From contig CAZAEP010000128.1 of NCBI GenBank assembly GCA_964484045.1, positions 1 through 7,594 on the forward strand: 7,594 nucleotides of DNA, in the 5' to 3' direction. Below are positions 1-4,921 of the stretch, one piece after another. The stretch comes from J134 sp964484045. GTDB taxonomy: Bacteria; Pseudomonadota; Alphaproteobacteria; Sphingomonadales; Rhodothalassiaceae. The notes under the pieces were generated by a model. The model did no database searches. It saw only the letters and a list, made by a program, of their open reading frames with translations, and was not told the DNA's origin. Both the position numbers and the translations under genes were made by a program. Positions within the stretch are counted from its first letter, which is position 1. Each line of letters begins with the position of its first letter.

Positions 1-348
1 GCCCGGCTCACGGGCTCGGACAATGCCGACGAGATGCTGATGGGCGACGACGGCTCCCCGCGCTTCCTCTCCAATCATGCCGGCGGCATTCTCGGCGGCA
101 TTTCCTCCGGGCAGCCGATCGTCGTGCGCACCGCCTTCAAGCCGACGAGCTCGATCCGCATCCCGCGGCGGACGATCACGCGAGACGGCGAGGAGACCGA
201 GATCGTGACCCGTGGCCGTCACGACCCCTGCGTCGGCATCCGCGGCGTGCCGGTGGCGGAAGCGATGATGGCGGTCGTGCTTGCCGACCATTTCCTCCTG
301 CACCGGGCGCAGTGCGCCGACGTCACGCCGCCTTTCGTCGTGCCGTAA
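1..348 (+). CDS. aroC: Chorismate synthase, C-terminal part (5' end outside window)
   Basis: Chorismate synthase converts 5-enolpyruvylshikimate-3-phosphate to chorismate, the last common step of the shikimate pathway, in the cytoplasm using reduced flavin. Only the last 115 codons are here; the frame is open from the first base (gcc) to the TAA at 346-348. The conserved family segments are clear: SNHAGGILGGISSGQPIVVR, then RTAFKPTSSI, and near the end GRHDPCVGIRGVPVAEAM, which is one of the family signatures. The C-terminal tail is short and ordinary, so the 3' end looks intact. The last 26 bp overlap, on opposite strands, the end of the leftward YceI-like gene, so the two genes converge with no spacer for a separate terminator. 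Family assignment is very secure; the missing two thirds cannot be judged. Confidence 0.97.
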   Translation, partial: ARLTGSDNADEMLMGDDGSPRFLSNHAGGILGGISSGQPIVVRTAFKPTSSIRIPRRTITRDGEETEIVTRGRHDPCVGIRGVPVAEAMMAVVLADHFLLHRAQCADVTPPFVVP

Positions 349-880
349 CCATGACCGCGACATCGACCTCGGGTGCCACCGCGGCAGCGAAGTCCCCCGA
401 TGCCCCGATGCCGAAGACGGTACGATCGAGCGTCAGGCTGCCCTCCATGCGCGCGATGTCGTCCTCGATGGTGAGCTTGAAGGGAAGCGTGACCGATACG
501 GTGACACCACGGATGGTGAGATCGGCGAGCGCCTCGTAATGGCCATTGCCGAGATCGCGGATCGCGCGCGTCTCGAAGATCGCCCGACGATAATGCTCGG
601 CGTCGAACCAGTTCCTGTTGGTCAGCGTCGAGCGCGCGTCCTGGTCCTCCATATAGATGCTCGCGACATCGACCGCGACACGCACATGCGCGTGTGCGAG
701 GTCCGCGGGGTCGAAGTCGATCTCGGCGGAAAAACGCTGGAACCCGCCCTGCACGGGAGCCGTGTTCCATTTCGCGGTCCAGAGAATGCGGCTCGCCTCG
801 GGAATCACGTCCCATTCCGCAGCCTGACCCGTCGCCGCGCCCGAAAGCAGAAGAATGACCGCGAGCAGCAGCCGCCTCAT
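323..880 (-). CDS. YceI-like exported protein (last gene of the YceI-b561-YceI operon)
   Basis: A 185-residue protein of the YceI family, whose members are lipocalin-like periplasmic beta-barrels that bind isoprenoid (polyprenoid or quinone-type) ligands. Residues 1-21 form a signal peptide (MRRLLLAVILLLSGAATGQA, with an A-x-A-type cleavage site before AEW). The core shows GGFQRFSAEIDFDP (about 45-58) and the family block LTNRNWFDAEHYRRAIFET (86-104), followed by the DLTIRGVTVSVTLPF strand pair (120-134). The ATG at 880 was chosen because a strong Shine-Dalgarno run (GAGGGGAGGG) lies just upstream and the signal peptide begins there; the frame stays open further upstream only as a shadow of the b561 gene. 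The gap to the b561 stop codon is 13 bp, so they are co-transcribed. It lacks the D-x-x-H-T/S segment seen in the first YceI protein of the operon, so it belongs to a different subfamily. The ligand is unknown. Confidence 0.9.
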   Translation of the reverse strand: MRRLLLAVILLLSGAATGQAAEWDVIPEASRILWTAKWNTAPVQGGFQRFSAEIDFDPADLAHAHVRVAVDVASIYMEDQDARSTLTNRNWFDAEHYRRAIFETRAIRDLGNGHYEALADLTIRGVTVSVTLPFKLTIEDDIARMEGSLTLDRTVFGIGASGDFAAAVAPEVDVAVMVTARRKAA

Positions 881-893
881 CGCCGCCCTCCCC

Positions 894-1466
894 TCACCGC
901 GCGCCGGGCCGCACGAGGCCCGGCAGCATGCGCGCCAGGAGCTCGTCCCTGTCGATGACATGATGCTTGAGCGCGGCGGCGACATGCAGGACGAGCAGCG
1001 CCAGCAGCACCCAGGCGAGAAGCTCGTGCGTCTCTTCGGCGAATTCGTGCAGCTCCGGCCGCGGACCGAAGGGGTTCGGAAGCGTGAAGAGACCGAAAAT
1101 CCGCGTCGGCACGATGATTTTCGCCGTCGCCGCGGAAATCCAGCCGGCGACGGGCATGGCCAGCAGCAGGACATAGAATCCCCAGTGGCTGAAATGCGAC
1201 AGGCGCCGCTCGTGGGGCTTCATGTGCGCAGGCAAGGCCGGAACCGGCTGCGTCAGGCGCCAGACCAGGCGCAGGATCATCAGCACGAAAATAAGAAAGC
1301 CGAAAGATTTATGGAGTTGGAACAGGTTGAATTTCAGCTCCAGGTCCTTGACAAACTCACCCATCACCAGGCCGAGCGTCCACTGGCCGATCACCAGAAG
1401 CGCGACCAGCCAGTGCAGCGTGATGCTCAGCGCACCCCAGTTTTGCGTGTCGTTGCCAAGCTTCAT
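894..1466 (-). CDS. Cytochrome b561 (bacterial CybB/YceJ-type)
   Basis: A 190-residue integral membrane dihaem cytochrome of the b561/CybB type, which moves electrons between the quinone pool and a periplasmic acceptor. Four hydrophobic helices are visible at about 13-35, 50-70, 92-112 and 147-168. Candidate haem-ligand histidines are H18 (in ITLHWL), H52 (in LHKSFG), H147 (in ETHELLAW) and H161 (in LVLHVAA). Further histidines sit at H91, H94 and H168/H169. The ATG at 1466 has a good ribosome site upstream (AAGGAAGG, about 6 nt away). The gene sits between two YceI-like genes with gaps of 25 and 13 bp, a clear operon. Pairing of yceI with a b561 gene is well known (yceI-yceJ in Escherichia coli), so a joint role with the exported YceI proteins is likely. 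The physiological electron partner cannot be read from the sequence. Confidence 0.94.
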   Translation of the reverse strand: MKLGNDTQNWGALSITLHWLVALLVIGQWTLGLVMGEFVKDLELKFNLFQLHKSFGFLIFVLMILRLVWRLTQPVPALPAHMKPHERRLSHFSHWGFYVLLLAMPVAGWISAATAKIIVPTRIFGLFTLPNPFGPRPELHEFAEETHELLAWVLLALLVLHVAAALKHHVIDRDELLARMLPGLVRPGAR

Positions 1467-1491
1467 GGCGCCTTCCTTTTTGCCCGGGCGG

Positions 1492-2064
1492 TCATTTCAC
1501 CGACGCTTCGGTGGAGATGAAAAGATGCACCTCGTCGCTGACCAGGGGCACATAGGCGCTCAGGCCGAATTCGCTGCGCTTGATCACCCCTTCCGCGCTG
1601 AAGCCGACGGCCTGCTTGTGGGTGAGCGGATGCTCGCCCATCTTGTTGAGACGCACCTGAAGCACCACCGGACGGGTGATGTCGTGGATGGTGAGATCGC
1701 CGTGCAGACGCGCCACCCGCTCGCCGATGAGGTCGACGCGGGTGCTGCGGAAACTGGCGGTGGGAAATTTGGCGACATCGAAGAAATCGGCGCTTTTCAG
1801 GTGCTCGTCGAGGCGCGGCACGTGTGTGTTGATGCTGGCAATGGGAATGGTGACCTCGACGCGGGAGTTTTCCGGTGCCTCGGCATCCAGCACGAGAGTG
1901 CCGTCGAAATCGTCGAAGCGGGCGCGGAAATCCGAAAAACCGAGATGGTTCCACGTCATTCCGATATGGGTGTGGTCCTTGTCCATGACATATTCCACCG
2001 GTGCCGCGACGGCGGTCCCGACAAGGGTGAAAACGGCGATCAGCACGGATGCCATCAGCTTCAT
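1492..2064 (-). CDS. YceI family periplasmic protein (first gene of the operon)
   Basis: A 190-residue YceI-family protein, expected to be an exported lipocalin-like beta-barrel that binds a polyisoprenoid or quinone-like ligand. Residues 1-20 are a signal peptide (MKLMASVLIAVFTLVGTAVA, cleavage before APVEY). The mature part follows the family plan: YVMDKDHTHIGMTWNHLGFS (25-44), the glycine-poor strand DGTLVLD (54-60), INTHVPRLDEHLKSADFFDV (79-98), KFPTASFRST (99-108), then DLTIHDITRPVVLQV (123-137) and GFSAEGVIKRSEFGLSAY (154-171). The length is normal for the family. ATG 2064 has GGGGAG upstream; an in-frame ATG three codons later (2055) would shorten the signal peptide. It is the promoter-proximal gene, 25 bp before cytochrome b561, and is divergent from hemH. 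Family assignment is very secure; the specific ligand and the division of labour with the second YceI protein are unknown. Confidence 0.95.
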   Translation of the reverse strand: MKLMASVLIAVFTLVGTAVAAPVEYVMDKDHTHIGMTWNHLGFSDFRARFDDFDGTLVLDAEAPENSRVEVTIPIASINTHVPRLDEHLKSADFFDVAKFPTASFRSTRVDLIGERVARLHGDLTIHDITRPVVLQVRLNKMGEHPLTHKQAVGFSAEGVIKRSEFGLSAYVPLVSDEVHLFISTEASVK

Positions 2065-2258
2065 CTCAACGCTCCCCGGAATTCTGATTCCTCTTCATCG
2101 ACCGACAGCGCCAAACCGATGCGCCGTGCGGCCGTTTCCTTACATACGCAGCGGCCGGCACCCATCCTGCACCGGCCAACAGCGTGGAAACCATACACGA
2201 TTTCGTTGGCCTGGTCCGCCCCCGGGAATGGAAACAGCGTTTTCGTGATCCGGAAAGG

Positions 2259-2288
2259 ATTGCCCGGCCGCATCGGAACCGGCCATGT
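2259..2288 (+). promoter_or_regulatory. Possible hemH promoter (weak match)
   Basis: ATTGCC (2259-2264), 18 bp, then CCATGT (2283-2288). Against the alphaproteobacterial housekeeping pattern CTTGAC / CTATAT this is 4 of 6 and 4 of 6, with spacing one longer than ideal. The start point would fall near 2295, giving a leader of about 90 nt before hemH. The match is modest and could be chance; its main support is its position directly before the palindrome at 2289-2310. Confidence 0.28.
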
Positions 2289-2310
2289 AATCCAGGATCG
2301 ATCCGGGGTT
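2289..2310. promoter_or_regulatory. Imperfect palindrome with perfect core GGATCGATCC upstream of hemH
   Basis: The core GGATCGATCC (2295-2304) is a perfect 10-bp palindrome. Extending outward, AATCCA on the left faces GGGGTT on the right, giving 9 complementary pairs out of 11 across 22 bp. It lies in non-coding DNA about 80 bp before the hemH start and directly after the possible promoter, the usual place for a repressor operator. It does not resemble an FNR box or an Irr/ICE-type site that I would recognise. The binding protein is unknown and the role is inferred from position only. Confidence 0.35.
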
Positions 2311-2386
2311 TGCGGATTGCTGGCGACAGACGGGGCCGGCTGTGGCATGAGGCAAGGGACCGCCATGGAGCGAGAATGAGGCGCAC

Positions 2387-3418
2387 ATGATCCGCACGAG
2401 CCCCGATATCGGATCCGCGACAGGCCGTCCCCGGCCCGGTGTCCTGCTGATCAATCTCGGCACGCCGGACGCGCCGAGGCCGGCGGCAGTGCGCCGTTAC
2501 CTGCGGGAATTCCTCGGCGACCGCCGGGTGGTCGAATTGAGTCCGTGGCTCTGGCGCCCGCTGCTCGAACTCGCCGTCCTTCCCTGGCGACCGCGCCGGA
2601 GCGCCGCCGCCTACCGCAGGATCTGGCTCAAGGACCCGACGGAAAGCCCCTTGCGTGCGGCGACCCGGTCGCTGGCGGAGAAACTGCAGGCACAGGTCGC
2701 CGCGCGCGACCACGCACCGGTGATCGATTGGGCGATGCGCTACGGTCGGCCCGCCATCGCCGAGCGGATCGAGGCATTGATGGCGCAAGGCTGCGACCGT
2801 CTGCTCGTCTGCCCGCTCTACCCGCAATATGCGGCGGCAACGACCGCCTCGGCACTCGACGCCGTCTTCGCCACATTTCGCGGCCACCGTCGCCTGCCGG
2901 CCGTGCGTACCCTGCCGCCCTATTACGACCATCCCGCCTATATCGCGGCGCTTGCCAATAGCGTGCGAGAACATATCGCCGCCATGGGCTGGGAACCCGA
3001 ACGATTGCTGCTGTCCTTTCACGGGCTGCCGCAAGCCCAGGTGGATGCCGGCGATCCCTATCGCGAGCAGTGCGGGACGACGGCCAAGGCCTTGCGGGCG
3101 GCGCTCGGATATGACGCGGAGCAGGCCCCGCTTGCCTACCAGTCGCGCTTCGGCCCCCGGGCGTGGCTCGCGCCGCAACTGGACGACGCCCTCGTCAGGC
3201 TTGCACGCGAGGGCGTCCGGGACGTGATGGTGATCACGCCGGGATTTGCCACGGACTGTCTGGAAACGCTGGAAGAGGTGGGCATGAGGAGCCGGGCGCG
3301 CTTTCTCGCCGCCGGAGGACGCCGCTTCAGCGTCGTCCCCTGTCTCAATGACAGCGACGCCCATGTCGCGCTGCTCGCGACGCTGATCGAGACCGAGGCC
3401 GCGGGGTGGCTGTCCTGA
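2387..3418 (+). CDS. hemH: Ferrochelatase (protoporphyrin ferrochelatase)
   Basis: Ferrochelatase inserts ferrous iron into protoporphyrin IX to make protohaem, the final step of haem synthesis, at the inner face of the cytoplasmic membrane. The 343-residue length is normal. Landmarks in order: GVLLINLGTPDAP (18-30), RRYLREFLGD (36-45), CPLYPQYAAATTAS (142-155), LLLSFHGLP with the likely metal-binding catalytic histidine H212, YREQCGTTAKAL (225-236), YQSRFG (251-256), and PGFATDCLETLEE (285-297), in which E293 matches the conserved acidic residue of the active site. The ATG at 2387 has only a short GAGG ribosome site, with a spacing of about 5; no better start fits before the conserved GVLLINLG segment. 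It is divergent from the YceI/b561 operon, whose product needs haem, but nothing shows joint control. The stop codon lies in the loop of a strong hairpin. Confidence 0.97.
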   Translation: MIRTSPDIGSATGRPRPGVLLINLGTPDAPRPAAVRRYLREFLGDRRVVELSPWLWRPLLELAVLPWRPRRSAAAYRRIWLKDPTESPLRAATRSLAEKLQAQVAARDHAPVIDWAMRYGRPAIAERIEALMAQGCDRLLVCPLYPQYAAATTASALDAVFATFRGHRRLPAVRTLPPYYDHPAYIAALANSVREHIAAMGWEPERLLLSFHGLPQAQVDAGDPYREQCGTTAKALRAALGYDAEQAPLAYQSRFGPRAWLAPQLDDALVRLAREGVRDVMVITPGFATDCLETLEEVGMRSRARFLAAGGRRFSVVPCLNDSDAHVALLATLIETEAAGWLS

Positions 3419-3442
3419 GGGAAGCAACCCACCCCGCGCCTC
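3395..3442. terminator. Strong hairpin at the 3' end of hemH, shared with the convergent small ORF
   Basis: The left arm (3395-3409) pairs with the right arm (3429-3442). CGCGGGGTGG (3400-3409) is perfectly complementary to CCACCCCGCG (3429-3438). After a single bulged C at 3399, GAGG pairs with CCTC, giving 14 base pairs around a 19-nt loop that contains the hemH stop codon. On the minus strand the hairpin starts 8 nt after the stop codon of the small ORF at 3451. There is no uridine run on either side, only a pyrimidine tract (TCTCCCTCTCC) on the plus side, so it is not a textbook Rho-independent terminator. A bidirectional terminator or RNA 3'-end stabiliser is the best reading. Confidence 0.55.
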
Positions 3443-3450
3443 TCCCTCTC

Positions 3451-3540
3451 CTACGCATAGCGCTGATAGCGCTGGCGGCGCCGGCTGCGGCGAATGGTGC
3501 GCTCGGTGGCGGCACGGATATTGTCATGATCGGTCGTCAT
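3451..3540 (-). CDS. Candidate small arginine-rich protein of 29 residues, unknown function
   Basis: I do not recognise this peptide. It starts MTTDHDNIRAATERTIRR and continues with an arginine cluster, ending RQRYQRYA. The first eight residues carry two aspartates and the rest has ten arginines and two tyrosines, so it is strongly basic and has no membrane segment. Support as a gene is contextual. AAAGGA lies 8 nt before ATG 3540. A promoter with a perfect CTTGAC and 5/6 of CTATAT lies 60 nt further up. An operator-like dyad covers the -10 region, and a strong hairpin begins 8 nt after the TAG. An alternative start at 3558 would add six residues (MERTTV) but has a poorer ribosome site. The tandem 9-bp repeat at 3457-3474 encodes the two RY motifs. 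It could also be the decoy frame of a small RNA. A nucleic-acid-binding role would fit the charge but is a guess. Confidence 0.5.
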   Translation of the reverse strand: MTTDHDNIRAATERTIRRSRRRQRYQRYA

Positions 3541-3594
3541 CACTGTCGTCCTTTCCATCTCTCTGCGCCTCGCTTGCGGAGGGCTTCTCGTCTT

Positions 3595-3618
3595 GGTGTA
3601 TTAGGTATGTAGTACACC
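3595..3618. promoter_or_regulatory. Operator-like dyad over the -10 region and start point of the small-ORF promoter
   Basis: GGTGTA (3595-3600) is the perfect inverted repeat of TACACC (3613-3618), separated by 12 bp. Inside, TA at 3602-3603 pairs with TA at 3610-3611, so 8 of 12 possible pairs match across 24 bp. The dyad covers the whole -10 hexamer (3607-3612) and the expected start point near 3600, the classic place for a repressor. A smaller symmetric element, TGTAGTACA (3608-3616), lies inside its right half. The regulator is not encoded in this window. Confidence 0.5.
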
Positions 3619-3635
3619 GGCACATTAATGTCAAG
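3607..3635 (-). promoter_or_regulatory. Near-consensus alphaproteobacterial sigma-70 promoter for the small ORF
   Basis: Read on the minus strand: CTTGAC (3635-3630), exactly 17 bp, then CTACAT (3612-3607). Against the known alphaproteobacterial pattern CTTGAC-N17-CTATAT this is 6/6 and 5/6 with the ideal spacing. The -35 is also a perfect Escherichia coli TTGACA. The start point would be near 3600, 60 nt before the ATG at 3540. It is the best promoter in the window. A perfect palindrome ACATTAATGT (3622-3631) overlaps the -35 and spacer and may be a second protein site. Confidence 0.65.
3622..3631. promoter_or_regulatory. Perfect 10-bp palindrome ACATTAATGT inside the small-ORF promoter
   Basis: ACATTAATGT equals its own reverse complement and overlaps the downstream end of the -35 element and the start of the spacer. 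It is strikingly AT-rich for this GC-rich DNA. With the dyad at 3595-3618 it would give the promoter two candidate protein sites. Part of the match is forced by the -35 sequence itself (the ACA of TTGACA), so chance cannot be excluded. Confidence 0.35.
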
Positions 3636-3734
3636 GGTCCCCATCAAGAAAGACGATTTTTTCCACACGCCGCCTTGCGATGACCGGTGCACCTCCGGGG
3701 AAGGCTGGCGTCCGAACTCCGAAAGGGCGCCGCC

Positions 3735-3770
3735 GGCCGGATCGCCGGCCAGACCGCCGGCCAGATCGCC
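3735..3770. repeat. Three tandem copies of a 12-bp GC-rich unit
   Basis: Units at 3735-3746 (GGCCGGATCGCC), 3747-3758 (GGCCAGACCGCC) and 3759-3770 (GGCCAGATCGCC) follow the pattern GGCCRGAYCGCC, with degenerate copies on both sides. Each junction forms the self-complementary GCCGGC, so transcripts of either strand can fold strongly. It lies upstream of the nitrilase start and is outside any gene I accept. The unit length is a multiple of three, which keeps several shadow frames open (RPD or RSG repeats); this is a by-product and not evidence of coding. Confidence 0.8.
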
Positions 3771-3830
3771 GGCTTGGCAGGTCACGGGCGGGAATGGGAC
3801 GGTGGCCCAGCATTGTCGGCCCCGTGTCGC

Positions 3831-3859
3831 TTCAATGTGCCGGCGAAACCTTCTATGAA
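3831..3859 (+). promoter_or_regulatory. Possible nitrilase promoter (weak match)
   Basis: TTCAAT (3831-3836), 17 bp, then TATGAA (3854-3859). The -10 matches TATAAT at 4 of 6 and the -35 matches TTGACA at only 3 of 6. A start near 3866 would leave a leader of about 30 nt containing the ribosome site AGGAG. The stretch 3834-3843 (AATGTGCCGG) repeats, on the opposite strand, ten bases inside the small-ORF promoter. The match is poor and is given as a best candidate only. Confidence 0.22.
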
Positions 3860-3895
3860 TGCGGAGGCGCGTCACACTCGAGAGGAGTCTCGCCG

Positions 3896-4921
3896 ATGGC
3901 TGCCCGAACCGCTCGCATCGCGCTGGTGCAGACGCCTCCCGTCTTCCTCAACCTCGCAGCCTCGCTCGACCGCGCACTCGCGATCGTCGCCGCGGCGGCG
4001 CCCGGGACCGATATTTTGGTCTTCCCCGAAACCTGGCTGCCGGGCTACCCGCTGTGGATCGACGAGGCGCCCGAGGCCGCGCTCTGGGACCATCCGGGCG
4101 CCAAGGCGCTTTACCGGATTCTCTGCGAGAACGCTGTCTCGCCAGGCGACGCGGCAATCGCCCGGCTTCAGGAAGCGGCATGCAAAGCGCATCTCCATCT
4201 CGTCATCGGGGCACACGAACGTCGCGGCGGCAGCCTCTACAACACGATGTTCTTCCTGGCGCCGGACGGCACCACCGCCTGGCATCGCAAGCTCGTCCCC
4301 ACCTATACCGAACGCCTCGTCTGGGGCAGGGGCGACGGCTCGACGCTGTCGACGATCGACACCCCCTTCGGCATCCTTGGCGGACTCATCTGCTGGGAGC
4401 ACTGGATGCCGCTCCTGCGTGCCGCCATGCATGCGAGAAACGAGGCGATCCACGTTGCGCAATGGCCGACAGTGAAGGAGATGCATCAGGTGGCAAGCCG
4501 GCACTATGCCTTCGAGGGGCGCTGCTTTGTTGCCGCCGCGGGCAGCGTGCTGAGCAAGGGCGACGTGCTCGACGGCTTCGCCTCGCCGGGAAGGGACGCG
4601 CCCGAGGCGCGGGCGCTGCTCGCGGCCATCCCCGGCCCCGAGGACCGGCTCCTGCAGCGGGGCGGCAGCGCCGTCATCGCACCCGACGGCGACTATGTCG
4701 CCGCCCCGGTCTTCGATCGCGCGGAAACGGTCACCGCGACGCTCGATCTCGATCGCCTGGCGGAAGAGCGCATGACCCTCGATGCCGCCGGCCATTACAG
4801 CCGGCCCGACATCTTCACGCTGCACATCGATGCGCGTGAACAGTGCGGCGTGCGCGTCAGCGACGAAAGAGCGCCGCGAGCTCCATCTGGCCCGACCACA
4901 GGAACTGATCGACCGGCCTGA
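3896..4921 (+). CDS. Nitrilase (carbon-nitrogen hydrolase superfamily, nitrilase branch)
   Basis: A 341-residue cytoplasmic enzyme expected to hydrolyse an organic nitrile to its acid and ammonia through a cysteine thioester. The catalytic triad is complete: E45 in VFPETWLPGYPLW, K132 in HRKLVPTYTERLVWG and C166 in GGLICWEHWMPL. C-W-E-H-W-M-P after the catalytic residue is typical of true nitrilases rather than amidases. Other landmarks are the structural glutamate E139, HVAQWP (186-191) and HYAFEGRCFVAAAG (203-216). ATG 3896 was chosen because AGGAG lies 8 nt upstream and MAARTARIALVQTPP is the usual family start; the frame is open upstream only through the repeat-rich leader. The last 65 bp overlap the convergent methyltransferase gene, so the tail after about residue 320 may be an ordinary read-through extension. 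The substrate (aliphatic, arylaceto- or cyano-type) cannot be decided. It stands alone, with no neighbouring nitrile or aldoxime genes in the window. Confidence 0.93.
   Translation: MAARTARIALVQTPPVFLNLAASLDRALAIVAAAAPGTDILVFPETWLPGYPLWIDEAPEAALWDHPGAKALYRILCENAVSPGDAAIARLQEAACKAHLHLVIGAHERRGGSLYNTMFFLAPDGTTAWHRKLVPTYTERLVWGRGDGSTLSTIDTPFGILGGLICWEHWMPLLRAAMHARNEAIHVAQWPTVKEMHQVASRHYAFEGRCFVAAAGSVLSKGDVLDGFASPGRDAPEARALLAAIPGPEDRLLQRGGSAVIAPDGDYVAAPVFDRAETVTATLDLDRLAEERMTLDAAGHYSRPDIFTLHIDAREQCGVRVSDERAPRAPSGPTTGTDRPA

Larger units (their letters stand above)
2065..2386. promoter_or_regulatory. Divergent intergenic region between the YceI/b561 operon and hemH
   Basis: These 322 bp separate two outward-reading transcription units, so both promoters should lie here. 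The base composition is less GC-rich than in the genes, as expected of non-coding DNA. I see one rightward promoter candidate (2259-2288) and a palindrome just downstream of it (2289-2310), each listed separately. For the leftward operon I found no convincing -35/-10 pair. A minus-strand frame of 101 codons (2366 down to 2061) crosses the region and overlaps the YceI start as ATGA, but it has no ribosome site, poor third-position GC and no recognisable family, so I did not call it. Confidence 0.6.
3541..3895. other. Regulatory stretch without a large gene between the small ORF and the nitrilase
   Basis: These 355 bp lie between two divergently read genes. From left to right they hold the leader of the small ORF (3541-3600) with a possible GCAA-tetraloop hairpin (3568-3582), an operator-like dyad, a near-consensus leftward promoter, and a run of six T (3657-3662; A on the transcribed-away strand, about 23 bp upstream of the -35). 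A 12-bp tandem repeat (3735-3770) and a weak rightward promoter before the nitrilase follow. The open frame on the plus strand from 3680 into the nitrilase is only an upstream extension rich in R and P made by the repeat; it has no ribosome site and no nitrilase homology. Confidence 0.6.

Noticed and set aside
2061..2366. 101-codon minus-strand frame upstream of the first YceI gene, overlapping its start as ATGA
   Set aside because: The overlap is typical of coupled genes, but there is no ribosome site, third-position GC is clearly lower than in the neighbouring genes, and the product matches nothing I know. It would also occupy the only promoter region for two operons.
1222..2379. 385-codon plus-strand frame opposite the b561 and YceI genes
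   Set aside because: It lies antisense to two clearly recognised genes with signal peptide and membrane segments and has no domain of its own.
2066..3427. 453-codon open frame on the minus strand opposite hemH
   Set aside because: It is a shadow of hemH: the plus-strand protein has all ferrochelatase motifs, while this frame has no family features and is rich in R, G and P, as expected opposite a GC-rich gene.
3406..3612. 68-codon plus-strand frame with a signal-peptide-like start, beginning at a GTG inside hemH
   Set aside because: The hydrophobic run is the complement of the arginine-rich small ORF, the start lies in the stem of the hairpin, and the second half crosses the leftward promoter. 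The minus-strand reading explains more.
3641..3662. Run of six T as a possible terminator on the plus strand
   Set aside because: No convincing stem precedes it. On the minus strand it is an A run upstream of the -35 and is more likely part of the promoter environment.
3631..3875. Minus-strand frames with RSG or AGG repeats and the plus-strand extension with PDR repeats
   Set aside because: They are kept open by the 12-bp tandem repeat, whose unit is a multiple of three. No ribosome site or homology supports them.
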